A stretch of DNA of 64,000 nucleotides, taken from NCBI GenBank assembly GCA_029782225.1, contig JAKOVF010000370.1, forward strand, positions 1 to 64,000. Direction: 5' to 3'. Positions within the stretch are counted from its first letter, which is position 1. The number at the start of each line of letters is the position of its first letter. Made by a program: the position numbers and the translations under genes. This document shows positions 49,862 through 60,565 of this stretch, in pieces. The notes beneath the pieces were generated by a model, which searched no databases, had not been told where the DNA came from, and saw nothing but the letters and a program-made list of their open reading frames with translations. The stretch is from Chloroflexota bacterium. Its GTDB lineage: Bacteria > Chloroflexota > Anaerolineae > Anaerolineales > Villigracilaceae.

Positions 49862-52800
49862 TGATGCGGCTCCTCTGTTGCAGTGGTTAGAAGTCCGGCT
49901 TTTACAAAATACTTTATATAGGTTTCAACCAGAGCAGTATCCACCGAAGGCCATTCAATGGGCGAACCCTCCAGTCCGGCCAGTGTATTGGTGAGATCGA
50001 GGCGGGGCAGACTCAGCGGATCGGTCCCAACCCGATTGATGAGCGGCAGGAAGGCATGGAACGCCTCCTGCGGATGTTCCTTCGCAAGGTTGTAGTAATC
50101 TGCTTTCCATTCTGCGAAGGGAATTTTCCGGATGGGCAGGCCCATCGCCGAGACCATCTCGAAGACTTCCACAAAGTTGGATTGTTGCCGGCTCGAAAGA
50201 TGGAAGGTCTTGCCGAAAGAGCCGGGCTGGCTGGATAGGTAGATGATTGCGTCACTGACAAAATCAACGGGCACGATGCCGCCCATGATCTCGACATCAG
50301 GCACACTTCCCATTTTGAAGATCGCGCGCACGAGACTGTAGGTCATGTCGTTGGTATTGAGAACGCCGTTCACGCGGTCTCCAAGGATGTTGTCCGGGCG
50401 GAAAATGGTAACAGGCACCCCGCGTTCGGCCGCGGCGCGCATCATCCCCTCCGCCACCCATTTGCTCTGTCCATAGCCGCCGAATGGAACGCCGACCTCC
50501 TCCAGGTTTGCATCTTCATAGCAAAGGCTGCGCTCACGTAAGTCCCCTTTGATGAAAACGGAGAGCGATGAAACAAAGTGTACCGGCTTCAGTTTTTTCG
50601 TGCTCGCCAGGCGCAGTACTTCATGCGTGCTTTCCACATTGACGGCTCTGAGCGCGTGGTAGGGATAGACAAAGTTGACCATCGCGCCGTTGTGATAAAT
50701 GACGTCAAGCCGGGTGGCGAGGGCTTCAAATTGCTCATCAGAAAGATCAAAGCAGGGATGATCCAGGTTGCCCGGAATCACTCGAATCCGCCTCGCGAAG
50801 GATTCGTCCCACAATTGATAGTAGTCGAGGTTCTTCTTTATTCTCTGCAAACCATCCTGTTCATCTTTCGCTCGCACCAGGCAATGGACAGTTGCATTCG
50901 TTTTCTCAAGCAGGCCTTTGAGCAAATACGCGCCCAGAAAACCCGTTGCACCGGTGAGCAGTACATGTTTTGGATCGGGCACATGCTCATATCTAAAGCC
51001 ATTCGCCCTGATATGATGATCAAGCGCGACTTCCCTCTTCAGTTCATCCAGAGCAATCGGGCCAAAGAATGACTCTTCCGCTGCCGGCGAAGCCTGGGCT
51101 TCGACAATGGCCTCTGCAAGGCCCGCGACAGTGGGTTCCTCGAAGAGACGCACGAGGGGCAGCCTCACATGAAAGTGTTCCTGTAATTGGAAGATCAAGC
51201 GCGTGGCAATCAGAGAATTGCCTCCAAGGTCAAAGAAATTGTCGTGGATGCCGACCTGCTCCAGACCCAGCACTTCGGCGCATATCGTGGCAATGGTCTC
51301 TTCATCCGGCGTGCGTGGAGCGACATACTCCGCGCGTTGAGCAAGCCGATCGATCATCGGTAATCCTTTACGATCTACCTTGCCGTTCGGAGTCATTGGC
51401 AAACATTCCAGACTCACAAATGCGGATGGAATCATGTAGTCGGGAAGTGACTGACGGAGAAATGCGCGCAATTGATTGGCATCCGCTTCTTTCTGGCCGT
51501 CAGCTGGCACCACGTAAGCGACCAACCTCGCGTCTGACGATTTTTCTGTGCGTGCCACGACGACAGCCTGCCGCACAGACGGATGCTCCGCTAAGGCAGC
51601 TTCGACCTCGCCCGTCTCAATCCGATAGCCGCGTACTTTCACCTGCTGGTCACTGCGACCGAGGAACTCGATGTTCCCATCGGCGCGGTAACGGGCCAGA
51701 TCACCAGTTTTGTAAATGACCTTGTTTGAGTCAAATGGACTGACGACGAATCGTTCGGCGGTTAATTCAGGGCGGCTCAGATAGCCAAGAGCAAGGCCGT
51801 GTCCTCCTATATAAAGGTCACCAGTCACGCCCAGAGGAACGGACTGCAAATTGGAATCCAAAATATGGATCTGTGTATTCGCAATGGGATAACCAATTGG
51901 CACAGTGCTTCCGCTGGAAGCGCCCGGAGATGACTTCTCCACACAATGGAGCGTTGACCACACCGTGGTCTCCGTTGGGCCGTAGAGATTCCAAAGTTCA
52001 CTGCCGCGTTCGAGTAACTGATCGGCGAGGTCGTTGGGTAAGGCTTCGCCGCCGCAGAGGATTTTCAGGTCAGTTTTCCCTTGCCAGCCAGCATCGACCA
52101 GCATCCGCCAGGTGGCGGGCGTGGCCTGCATTTCGGTGGCAGCACAACGCTCCATCTCTTTCATCAACAGGTTTGCATCCAAAGCAGTTTCTCGATCTGC
52201 GATGACGACCTTCGCGCCGCTGATTAGGGGGAGGTACAGCTCCAGCCCCGCAATATCAAACGAGAGTGTCGTAACGGCAAGCATCGTATCGGCGGAATTC
52301 ATCCCCGGTTCTTTCTGCATGGAGCAAAGGAAATTAACCAGCGCACGATGCGGAATCATCACACCCTTGGGCCTGCCGGTTGAGCCGCTGGTGTACAACA
52401 CGTAGGCCAGATCGTTCGCTGTCGCTTTTCTGCCGGAGCCATTCCTCGATGCGGATGGACCTGGATGTTCGGGTTGATCGAGCAGCAGGATGTTTCCCGG
52501 ATACTCGGGAAATAAATCACGGAGCGAGGATTGTGTTACCAGCACAGGCGCGGACGAATCAGCCAGCATGAAAGCCAGGCGCTCACGTGGGAACATCGGG
52601 TCAAGCGGCAGGTAAGCGCCGCCGGCCTTGTGGATGCCCAGCAGTGCAGCCAGCATGTGCGGAGAGCGTTCCACACAAAGACCGACGAGAGTATTTGGTC
52701 CCACACCAAGCTTCTCCAGTTGGATGGCTATCGTGTCGGCATATTCATTTAATTCGTGGTATGTCCATTGCTGGTCGTGAAAAACCACCGCAATGGAGTC

Positions 52801-55800
52801 GGGTGTCCGCGCTGCTTGCTGTTCAATGAGCTGATGCAGGCAGAGATCGCGCGGATATTCTGCCTCGGTAGCGTTCAACCGCTGAAACAGAATCCGCTCA
52901 GGCTCCGAAAGAAGCGGGAGGGCAGAGATGGGGAGATCCGGCGAAGATACAATTCCCTCCAGCAGAATCTGGAAATGTTGAGCGAGTCGATTGATCGTTG
53001 ATCCATCGAAAAGATCGGGATTATAGATGAAGGCCGCAGACAGGCCGTCGCCGGTCTCGGCCATCATCAGCGTTAGGTCGAATTGCGATGGCTGGCGCAG
53101 CAGACTCATCGATTCGAGGATCAACTCATCCATTTTGATACGCGCCCCGGGTATTCCAAGCGCCACCAAGTTCAGGTCACGGACGTTCTCAACGTGTGCC
53201 TTTTCGAAGATAAATGTGGTTTCAAACAGCGGCGGTCGGCTTGCATCGCGGTGAGCAATGCCCAGGCGTTCGGCCAACAACGCTGGCGGGAAGTCCTGAT
53301 GATCGAGCGCATCCAAAACCGTTTGGCGCACCTGTTCGAGCAAGCGATGGAAACTGATGTCATTCGAGAAATCGGCGCGCATTGCTACGGGATTGACGAA
53401 ATACCCGATTAGCCCGGCCAAATCAGGGTGAGTCCTTCCGGCCATGGCCGAGCCAACGAGAATATCGGATTGACCGGTATATCGATGCAAAAGTGTTTGG
53501 AACGCGGCAAGCAGAGTCGCGTAAAGCGTTGCACCGTTTGCCGAGGCCAGCTCCTTGAGTCTGTATGCGAGCTCCGGCTGGATGTGGAGATGCTGCGTCT
53601 CGCCCCGATAGGTTTGGATCGGTTTGCGAGGCCGATCGATAGGAAGATTCAATACGGGACGTTCGCCAGCCAGCTGCTTGCGCCAATATTCCCAGTGACG
53701 TTCGCCCTCAGGGCCGGCCAGTATCTCGTTTCGCCAGTGCGCAAAGTCCGTGTATGTGTTGCGCAAGGTTGGCAGACTAGCAGGCACTCCGTTCTTTTCT
53801 GCGGCATAAAGGGCCATGATTTCGGAGGCCAGTAAGGTCATGGACCAAAAATCGGTGATGATGTGATGGACTGCCACCAGGGCAATCGTTTCTTTTGCAG
53901 AGCGGCGTAACAGAACAACGCGGAATGGTGATTCATGTTCGAGATCGAAGGAACGGAAGGCATAATCCTCAAGATGAGACTGGAGAGTCTCCTCCGTCCA
54001 CGCGGCGGCATCCTCTTCTACCAGCCGCAGAGCCATCTGCTCATGTACCTTCTGCATCGGTAGACCGTCCACTACGTGGAAGGTTGTTCGCAAAACCGCG
54101 TGCCTCGCCATGAAGGCCCTGAAAGCGCGACGTAAAGCCGCGTGGTCCAGGCCACCGAGAAGTCGAACCGCCCCGGAAACATTGAAGGAGACTCCTGATG
54201 GCATCAGCTGATCAAGGAACCACATTGCCTGTTGATTTTGAGTGAGGGGATGAAAGCCTTCCTCGTTTGATGAGACAGATGGAATCACTGTTGACGCCAC
54301 CGATTCGCCGGGATGTTCGATAAGATGAATGACAAGCCCGGAGATGGTTGGCCCTTGCAGCAAACTGGAAATGGGCAGTTGGACTCCCAGTCTGGATTCC
54401 ATGGAGTTTTTCAACTCCATCGCCATGAGTGAATCAAGTCCCAGGGTATCCAGTGGTTGATCCAGGCGCAGTCGTGCGGGGTCCATGCCAAGAATGCGGG
54501 CGGCCTGGCTTCTAAGAAAATCTGCCAGGCTCTCTTCGCTCTTCGCCGGCTCTGTCTTCAATAGCGTTGTGGTGTCAAAGCCGGTGACCGGGACGAGCAA
54601 TGACTGTGGAGTTTTATGATTCCCGCGATCCATTTCGCTCTCGACAGAGATGGGCGAGTGTGAGATTGATTTGGCCAGTGCGAGGGAAGCGCTTCGATCA
54701 GCAGGACGTGTCGTCGCTTTGCTGGATGGTTCCAGCCAATAACGCTGGCGTTCAAACGGATAATTCGGCAAAGATACCTTTTCACGTGCGTATCCCTGGT
54801 CAAATCCTTTCCAATCAATCTCCGTGCCTTGAACGTAGAGTTTCGCTAGGCTATCTAATATGGTTTGCCATTCGTCCTGTCCCTTGCGCAAGGACGGCAG
54901 CCACGCGGCTTTGGAATCTGTCAGACAGGCGCGTCCCATGCCTAACAACACGGGGCTGGGACCCATTTCTATGAACGCATCGATGCCCAGTTTTTCAAGA
55001 GAATGAATCCCCTCAGCAAATTTGACCTCCGCGCGAAGATGATTCCGCCAGTAAACAGCATCGGGGATTTGATCGGGTCCGAGAATACCGCCGGTCAGGT
55101 TTGATGCCAGAGAAATGCGAGGAAAACCGAAGTTGATTTGTCGCGCCGCGGATTCAAATTCATCCAGAATTGAATCCATCAGGGGCGAGTGGAAGGCGTG
55201 GGAAACCGTCAGCGGCTTGGACGAAATCCCGCGTCTGCTCAGTTCATCCAAAATAGCCTGCAGCGCGGACTTTTCGCCGGAGAGGACGGTGTTTTCCGGG
55301 CCATTTTCTGCAGCGATGGAGACTTGGGCCTGGTATGGCTTCAGGACATCTGCAATGTGGGAAGTATCGGTGAAGACCACAGCCATCATGCCGTTCTGAG
55401 GCAGCGCGCCCATCAGACGCGCCCGTTCCGTGATCAATCGCAGCCCATCTTCGGGGCTGAAAACGCCTGCAATACACGCAGCCACATACTCTCCAACGCT
55501 GTGACCCATGACCGCATACGGCTCAATACCCCACGAACGCCACATCTCGGCCAGGGCATATTCGAACGCAAAAAGAGCCGGTTGAGTGTAAGTCGTTTCG
55601 TGAATCAAATCGCTACGGTTGAAATCTTTGGAAGGAAAGAGGATATCCAGTAAAGGGCGATCCAAAACATCTTCCAAAATTTGCGCACACCGATCCAACG
55701 CGGAGCGGAAGACCGGCTGTGTTTCGTATAGTTGACGTCCCATACCAGGATACTGCGAGCCCTGGCCGGTGAAAAGGAAGGCTGTCTTCGGTTGGGTGCC

Positions 55801-58800
55801 TGGCCTCGCAAATCCAACGGAGAGAGCAGGATTGCTTGTATCTGCAATAAAAGCTTTCAAGCCATTTGTCAGTTCATCTGAAGAGCTGGCTTGAATTGCC
55901 AGACGATGCTCAAAATGCGAGCGACCTGTGTTGGCGCTGTAGGCGACATTCGCAAGTTCAAGCTTTGAGCTCTCGAGCAAATTGCTTGTCCGCCCCGCCA
56001 GCTCTCGGAGTGCAGATTCTGACTTCGCTGACAGCGCAAGGACGTGACGCGGACGTTCAAGGTCGGCAGATGATGCAGTTGGGACCGTGACTGGCGGAGG
56101 ATCGGAAAGAATCAGATGGGCGTTGGTTCCCCCAAAGCCGAAGGAACTGACGCCTGCAAAGCGGGGCTGCTCCTGACGTTTCCACGGCCGCAAATATGTC
56201 CCGATCTCCAGCCGAGAGTTTTCCAATGCAAGGTAGGGGTTGATTTCTTTTAAGTGAAGATGCGGGGGAATCGCTTCATGCTGCAAAGCCAACACAGATT
56301 TGATCAGCCCGGCGATCCCCGCAGCAGACTCAAGATGACCAATGTTTGTTTTTACTGAACCAATCAGGACTCTGCCATTTGATTCGCCATCAAGCACAGC
56401 TCGGAGCGACGCGATTTCGATGGGGTCGCCCAGCGGCGTGCCTGTCCCATGCGCCTCCACATAACCAATCTGCTGTGGCGAAACCTGGGCGTCTGCCAGT
56501 GCCCGTCGAATGACATCTTGTTGTGCCAGCCCATTGGGTGCCGTGAGACCATTGCTCCGCCCATCCTGATTTACGGCGGACCCGCGGATCAAAGCCAGGA
56601 TATTGTCGCCATCCCGCCGCGCATCTGATAGACGCTTCAGCACGACCACGCCGCAACCTTCACCGCGCACATATCCATCTGCCTTCGCGTCGAATGTTTT
56701 ACAGTGACCATCGGGAGAGAGCATCCGCGCCTGAGAGAATGTGATGGTCAGCTCCGGCGTCAGGATGAGATTCACGCCTCCCACCAAGGCGACGTCTGAT
56801 TCGCCAGTTCGCAGGCTTTGACAGGCGAGATGTGTTGCCACCAACGATGAAGAGCAGGCTGTATCCACGGCCATGCTCGGGCCGCGCAAATCGAGAAAAT
56901 ACGATAAGCGATTCGCCGCGATGCTGTGCGCGCTGCCAGTTCCTGCGTACGCGTCGATTTGTTCGGGGTCATCAAATTGCAGGCGCGAGTAATCGTAACT
57001 GCTGATGCCCACGAAGACGCCGGCGCGCGTCCCTGCCAGCGAGTGAGGTGGGATCAAGGCATTTTCCAACGCTTCCCAGGTCACTTCCAAAAGGAGGCGT
57101 TGCTGCGGGTCCATGCGTGTAGCTTCGCGCGGGGAAATGCCAAAGAACCCCGGATCGAACAGGTCCACGCCATCGAGGAATCCGCCCCAACGCGAAGTGA
57201 CCTTGCCGGGCGTTGCAGCATCCGACGCGTACAATTCATCCACATTCCAGCGGTCCGGCGGGACCTCGGTGATCGCGTCCACTCCCTTTCTCAGAAGTTC
57301 CCAGAAGGCTTGAGGATTTGGAGCCTTTGGGAAACGGCAGCTGAGGCCAATGATCGCAATGGGCTCTTTCGCAGATCGGGAGAAAGATTGCGTTGACTCA
57401 GGCAGCGCGTCTGGTTTCCTGGTTGGTTGAGCGTCCTTTGCCAGATAGTTCGCCAGCAGTTCAATCGTGGGGTAATCCCACGCAATGGTAGGGGAGAGCT
57501 TGCGGCTCAAGAAGACTTCCAGATCTCCTGTAAGGCTGACAGCCTGAACAGAGCCTAAGCCGTAATACGTGAAGGGTTGGCGTGGATCGATTGATGATGC
57601 ATCCATTCCCAGCGTGGATGCGATGCGAGCGACGAGCCAAGATTGAATCGCTTCTGCCCTCACTCCTGACCCATGGCCCGACCCCCGAAGAGCGGGGGCA
57701 GGCGGGAGAGGGGAACGACTCACTTCCTCCCTCGGGGGAAGGATTTGGGATGCCGGCTTTGCCTTCCACTCGCCAACAACCTCAAGCGTATTTTCCAGGA
57801 ATCCACTCTTGCAGGCGCGGCGTTGAATCTTTCCGCTGGAAGTCTTCGGAATGCTCATGGGTTTTACCAGGACGATGGCAAATACCTGCAGGTCATGCTT
57901 TTCGGCTACCGCCTGACGAATCGCGGAGGCCACTTCATGTACGTCAGGCTGCCGGCTCTGGCGCGTCACCTCTTGAACGATGACCAGTTGTTCCTTCCCT
58001 GCCTCTGTGACAGAAAAAGCCGCTCCTCCCCCGGGCTGCAAAGTCACATGGGCCGACTCGACCGTTAATTCAATATCCTGAGGATAATGATTGCTTCCAT
58101 TGATAATGATCAAATCCTTCAGGCGGCCGGTAACATAAAGCCCTCCATCACGCAGGAAGCCCAGATCCCCTGTGCGCAAGAAAGGACCTTCGCCGGTACC
58201 GGCTACATAAGCCTGAAAGGTCTTTTGTGTCTCATCCGCTAATCCCCAATAGCCTTGAGCAACACTGGGGCCAGAAACCCATATCTCGCCGACCTGATCG
58301 GAGTCGCATTTCTCCAGAGTTGAGGGATGGACAATCACGATCTTCTGGTCAATCACGGCCTGACCGCAATTCACCAGGGTCATGGAACTCTCATCATTCG
58401 GCGAAGCAAGCAGGACGAGGTCCTGCTCGAGAGATTTCCGGTCGATCGTCAATGTACGAGGCTCTGATGGGCCATCCCCTCCAGAAACGATCAACGTGCC
58501 CTCTGCCATGCCAAAGCACGGGTAGAAAGCTGACTTTCGAAAGCCGGCCCTTTCAAAGGTCCGCGCGAAGCGTTCCAATGTCTCCGGGCGGATCGGTTCG
58601 GCCCCGCAAAAAGCCAGGGACCATGAACTCAGATCGAGCGAGTCAATTTGTTGGGGCGTGAGCTTATCCACGCACAGGTCATAGCCAAAGTTTGGCGCGC
58701 CGCTGATGGTCGCTTTATAGCGGCTCATCGCTTCGAGCCAGCGGAACGGGCGCTGCAGGAACGACACAGGGGACATGATCGTGGTATGTGCGCCGAGGTA

Positions 58801-59487
58801 AACCGGTTCGAGCAGGCCGCCGATCAAGCCCATGTCGTGGTAACTTGGCAGCCAGAATACCCCCACGGCGTTTGAATCGATCTGGAACCCGCGCCGAATC
58901 GCTTCCAGATTGTGCAAAAGGTTGCGATGACTCAGCATCACTCCTTTGGGTTGGCTGGTCGAACCGGATGTGTACTGCAGGAAAGCCAGAGTCTCCGATG
59001 AGATTTGGGGAGGATGCCAATCCGCTTCGATCCCCGCTGGAAGCTGCTCCGTGTTTAGCCAGTGCAGCGCCCCAAGCTCGGGCGCGTGTTCAAAGCGCTG
59101 CTCGATGTTTTGAAGAATTGCAGATGTGGTCAATGCGAAGGATGATTTTGAGTCCGCAACCATGGATTGGATGCGCGGCGCCGGGCGATTCAGGCGCGGG
59201 GGATAGGCAGGGACTGCCGTCACACCGGCATAAAGACAGCCGAAGAAAGCTGCAATGTAATCAAGCCCGGGAGGATACAAAAGAAGGGCACGCTCACCGC
59301 TGGCCCCCAGACTCTGGAGCCATGCTCCAATCGCGCGCGCACGCTCGTCCAATTCAGCAAAGGTAAGGGTGATGGTCTCGGATTCACTATCCTGTAAGTA
59401 TCTATAAATCAAATGACTGGCGTCTTGATCTGTTCTCCACCTGAGCAAGTCCACGAGCGTATCCGGTAAAGATGATGAATTGATCAT
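49858..59487 (-). CDS. Hybrid PKS/NRPS megasynthase: FAAL-ACP-KS-AT-ACP-C-A-PCP-reductase
   Basis: 3209 residues in one frame. Fatty acyl-AMP ligase about 1-575 ([36 protein letters not shown]). ACP about 605-685 (YGLGSVQAV). KS about 707-1135 ([30 protein letters not shown]). AT about 1240-1545 ([17 protein letters not shown], the malonyl type). ACP about 1650-1725 ([11 protein letters not shown]). C about 1745-2175 (HHIITDFWS). A about 2215-2700 ([13 protein letters not shown]). PCP about 2720-2795 (DLGGNSL). Reductase about 2840-3200 ([14 protein letters not shown], then Y-x-x-x-K in [11 protein letters not shown]). No KR, DH or ER is present, so the extension stays a beta-ketone. The A-domain pocket read by eye is D-I-L-Q-L-G-L-V-W-K, very near codes reported for glycine. 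Release as an aldehyde or alcohol is expected. The downstream genes overlap it. Confidence 0.92.
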   Translation of the reverse strand: MINSSSLPDTLVDLLRWRTDQDASHLIYRYLQDSESETITLTFAELDERARAIGAWLQSLGASGERALLLYPPGLDYIAAFFGCLYAGVTAVPAYPPRLNRPAPRIQSMVADSKSSFALTTSAILQNIEQRFEHAPELGALHWLNTEQLPAGIEADWHPPQISSETLAFLQYTSGSTSQPKGVMLSHRNLLHNLEAIRRGFQIDSNAVGVFWLPSYHDMGLIGGLLEPVYLGAHTTIMSPVSFLQRPFRWLEAMSRYKATISGAPNFGYDLCVDKLTPQQIDSLDLSSWSLAFCGAEPIRPETLERFARTFERAGFRKSAFYPCFGMAEGTLIVSGGDGPSEPRTLTIDRKSLEQDLVLLASPNDESSMTLVNCGQAVIDQKIVIVHPSTLEKCDSDQVGEIWVSGPSVAQGYWGLADETQKTFQAYVAGTGEGPFLRTGDLGFLRDGGLYVTGRLKDLIIINGSNHYPQDIELTVESAHVTLQPGGGAAFSVTEAGKEQLVIVQEVTRQSRQPDVHEVASAIRQAVAEKHDLQVFAIVLVKPMSIPKTSSGKIQRRACKSGFLENTLEVVGEWKAKPASQILPPREEVSRSPLPPAPALRGSGHGSGVRAEAIQSWLVARIASTLGMDASSIDPRQPFTYYGLGSVQAVSLTGDLEVFLSRKLSPTIAWDYPTIELLANYLAKDAQPTRKPDALPESTQSFSRSAKEPIAIIGLSCRFPKAPNPQAFWELLRKGVDAITEVPPDRWNVDELYASDAATPGKVTSRWGGFLDGVDLFDPGFFGISPREATRMDPQQRLLLEVTWEALENALIPPHSLAGTRAGVFVGISSYDYSRLQFDDPEQIDAYAGTGSAHSIAANRLSYFLDLRGPSMAVDTACSSSLVATHLACQSLRTGESDVALVGGVNLILTPELTITFSQARMLSPDGHCKTFDAKADGYVRGEGCGVVVLKRLSDARRDGDNILALIRGSAVNQDGRSNGLTAPNGLAQQDVIRRALADAQVSPQQIGYVEAHGTGTPLGDPIEIASLRAVLDGESNGRVLIGSVKTNIGHLESAAGIAGLIKSVLALQHEAIPPHLHLKEINPYLALENSRLEIGTYLRPWKRQEQPRFAGVSSFGFGGTNAHLILSDPPPVTVPTASSADLERPRHVLALSAKSESALRELAGRTSNLLESSKLELANVAYSANTGRSHFEHRLAIQASSSDELTNGLKAFIADTSNPALSVGFARPGTQPKTAFLFTGQGSQYPGMGRQLYETQPVFRSALDRCAQILEDVLDRPLLDILFPSKDFNRSDLIHETTYTQPALFAFEYALAEMWRSWGIEPYAVMGHSVGEYVAACIAGVFSPEDGLRLITERARLMGALPQNGMMAVVFTDTSHIADVLKPYQAQVSIAAENGPENTVLSGEKSALQAILDELSRRGISSKPLTVSHAFHSPLMDSILDEFESAARQINFGFPRISLASNLTGGILGPDQIPDAVYWRNHLRAEVKFAEGIHSLEKLGIDAFIEMGPSPVLLGMGRACLTDSKAAWLPSLRKGQDEWQTILDSLAKLYVQGTEIDWKGFDQGYAREKVSLPNYPFERQRYWLEPSSKATTRPADRSASLALAKSISHSPISVESEMDRGNHKTPQSLLVPVTGFDTTTLLKTEPAKSEESLADFLRSQAARILGMDPARLRLDQPLDTLGLDSLMAMELKNSMESRLGVQLPISSLLQGPTISGLVIHLIEHPGESVASTVIPSVSSNEEGFHPLTQNQQAMWFLDQLMPSGVSFNVSGAVRLLGGLDHAALRRAFRAFMARHAVLRTTFHVVDGLPMQKVHEQMALRLVEEDAAAWTEETLQSHLEDYAFRSFDLEHESPFRVVLLRRSAKETIALVAVHHIITDFWSMTLLASEIMALYAAEKNGVPASLPTLRNTYTDFAHWRNEILAGPEGERHWEYWRKQLAGERPVLNLPIDRPRKPIQTYRGETQHLHIQPELAYRLKELASANGATLYATLLAAFQTLLHRYTGQSDILVGSAMAGRTHPDLAGLIGYFVNPVAMRADFSNDISFHRLLEQVRQTVLDALDHQDFPPALLAERLGIAHRDASRPPLFETTFIFEKAHVENVRDLNLVALGIPGARIKMDELILESMSLLRQPSQFDLTLMMAETGDGLSAAFIYNPDLFDGSTINRLAQHFQILLEGIVSSPDLPISALPLLSEPERILFQRLNATEAEYPRDLCLHQLIEQQAARTPDSIAVVFHDQQWTYHELNEYADTIAIQLEKLGVGPNTLVGLCVERSPHMLAALLGIHKAGGAYLPLDPMFPRERLAFMLADSSAPVLVTQSSLRDLFPEYPGNILLLDQPEHPGPSASRNGSGRKATANDLAYVLYTSGSTGRPKGVMIPHRALVNFLCSMQKEPGMNSADTMLAVTTLSFDIAGLELYLPLISGAKVVIADRETALDANLLMKEMERCAATEMQATPATWRMLVDAGWQGKTDLKILCGGEALPNDLADQLLERGSELWNLYGPTETTVWSTLHCVEKSSPGASSGSTVPIGYPIANTQIHILDSNLQSVPLGVTGDLYIGGHGLALGYLSRPELTAERFVVSPFDSNKVIYKTGDLARYRADGNIEFLGRSDQQVKVRGYRIETGEVEAALAEHPSVRQAVVVARTEKSSDARLVAYVVPADGQKEADANQLRAFLRQSLPDYMIPSAFVSLECLPMTPNGKVDRKGLPMIDRLAQRAEYVAPRTPDEETIATICAEVLGLEQVGIHDNFFDLGGNSLIATRLIFQLQEHFHVRLPLVRLFEEPTVAGLAEAIVEAQASPAAEESFFGPIALDELKREVALDHHIRANGFRYEHVPDPKHVLLTGATGFLGAYLLKGLLEKTNATVHCLVRAKDEQDGLQRIKKNLDYYQLWDESFARRIRVIPGNLDHPCFDLSDEQFEALATRLDVIYHNGAMVNFVYPYHALRAVNVESTHEVLRLASTKKLKPVHFVSSLSVFIKGDLRERSLCYEDANLEEVGVPFGGYGQSKWVAEGMMRAAAERGVPVTIFRPDNILGDRVNGVLNTNDMTYSLVRAIFKMGSVPDVEIMGGIVPVDFVSDAIIYLSSQPGSFGKTFHLSSRQQSNFVEVFEMVSAMGLPIRKIPFAEWKADYYNLAKEHPQEAFHAFLPLINRVGTDPLSLPRLDLTNTLAGLEGSPIEWPSVDTALVETYIKYFVKAGLLTTATEEPHQ

Positions 59488-59607
59488 TGGGCCCTATGAT
59501 CCTTTATAATGCAGACCTATAAGACAAAATTTATCGATTTATAACACAAAAGCGATGGTTCTTTTATCAATCTATCGGGGGATAGAAACTAAGGGCTGGA
59601 GGGAAGG

Positions 59608-60309
59608 CTAGAAAACCAGATACCCGATCAACACACAGACGATCGGAACGATCAGAGTATCCAGCTCTCTCAGTGGAAGCACATCCACCACTGCCGCTGT
59701 CAGGGCGATCCAGGTGATGGGGAGGAAAAACCTGCTGAGAGGCCCGCTGAAGAATCCCAGCAAGATAAAGATTTCAAGGACCAGCATGCTCATCAGCCAG
59801 CCGCCCATAAAAACGCAGCCAGCGCGCGCTATGCTCTTTCCCGGAGACCAGGGCAGGCGGGAGGAGACATGGCGGAGGCCGAAGAGTTCCGCGCTCCCAA
59901 CGCCTCCACACAGGATCGTCAGCGCCGGGAGGCCATAAAGCGAATCCTTCCAGTAGATGACTGTCATGGCGATCAGAACAATGCTGTATAAGATCGGGCC
60001 GTAGAGCATCTCCCGCCGATTTCCTGTAAGTGTCATGGCCTTGACAGCGGCTTCATCTCTGATGATGCCGGTCCCAATCAACGCAAAGTAGATAATGGCG
60101 GCAAGTGGGACCAGCGCTGCCAGCCACCGTCCATTCTGGACATCGGGATACATCAGCCAGCACAGGACGAAGATCGACCCGGTGCCAATGTAGATGAGCG
60201 CCCGGCTCAATGTGTTCTTGATGAATCCATGTTGTGCAAGAAAGTACATGAGGCGTAGAAAAGCAAGGAGGATGATAAAAGTAAAGAGGGCGGCCAGATA
60301 AGAGTTCAT
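59608..60309 (-). CDS. Phytol/farnesol-kinase-like (CTP:polyprenol kinase family) membrane protein
   Basis: 233 residues with about seven hydrophobic helices. The family core GVGSAELFGLRHVSSRLPWSPGKSIARAG (short form of the kinase signature ending in the K-S-x-x-G loop) is present. Members phosphorylate isoprenoid alcohols with CTP or act as diacylglycerol/polyprenol kinases; the substrate is unclear. It runs in the same direction as the megasynthase and ends 120 bases before it. That 120-base gap carries only a small TCTATC/GATAGA hairpin (59571-59586) and an AT-rich promoter-like stretch. Confidence 0.65.
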   Translation of the reverse strand: MNSYLAALFTFIILLAFLRLMYFLAQHGFIKNTLSRALIYIGTGSIFVLCWLMYPDVQNGRWLAALVPLAAIIYFALIGTGIIRDEAAVKAMTLTGNRREMLYGPILYSIVLIAMTVIYWKDSLYGLPALTILCGGVGSAELFGLRHVSSRLPWSPGKSIARAGCVFMGGWLMSMLVLEIFILLGFFSGPLSRFFLPITWIALTAAVVDVLPLRELDTLIVPIVCVLIGYLVF

Positions 60310-60431
60310 CTCAACTCCGTGTGTTTATCTGAAACACCAAAGAATCCAAAAGGAAACACCGATCATCCGGTAAAAGCGATGGTGCAAGCTCGTGCAGTGT
60401 CACACAAAAGTACTTCTCTGCCATCAATTGC

Positions 60432-60473
60432 TTGACATTGATTCCTGCGAAACGTATAATCCTACTTAGTAGG
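60432..60473 (+). promoter_or_regulatory. Near-consensus sigma-70 promoter with palindrome at the start site
   Basis: TTGACA (60432-60437), a 17-base spacer and TATAAT (60455-60460) are both consensus hexamers. CCTACTTAGTAGG (60461-60473) is a small palindrome covering the expected start of transcription. It is followed by TCTTTTTTATC, but the fold would lie at the transcript's 5' end, so an operator is likelier than a terminator. The promoter drives the FHA-ABC gene; the divergent kinase gene starts at 60309. Confidence 0.85.
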
Positions 60474-60565
60474 TCTTTTTTATCTTTGTTTTACATAAGG
60501 GGACGCACAAAATCCAAATTATTTGATGCACTGGCTTGTATTCCGCGATCAGAAGGAACAGACCC

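Noticed and set aside
60461-60484. Intrinsic terminator CCTACTTAGTAGG plus T-run
   Set aside because: It begins right after the -10 hexamer of a consensus promoter, so it would be at the 5' end of the transcript; an operator or start-site feature fits better.
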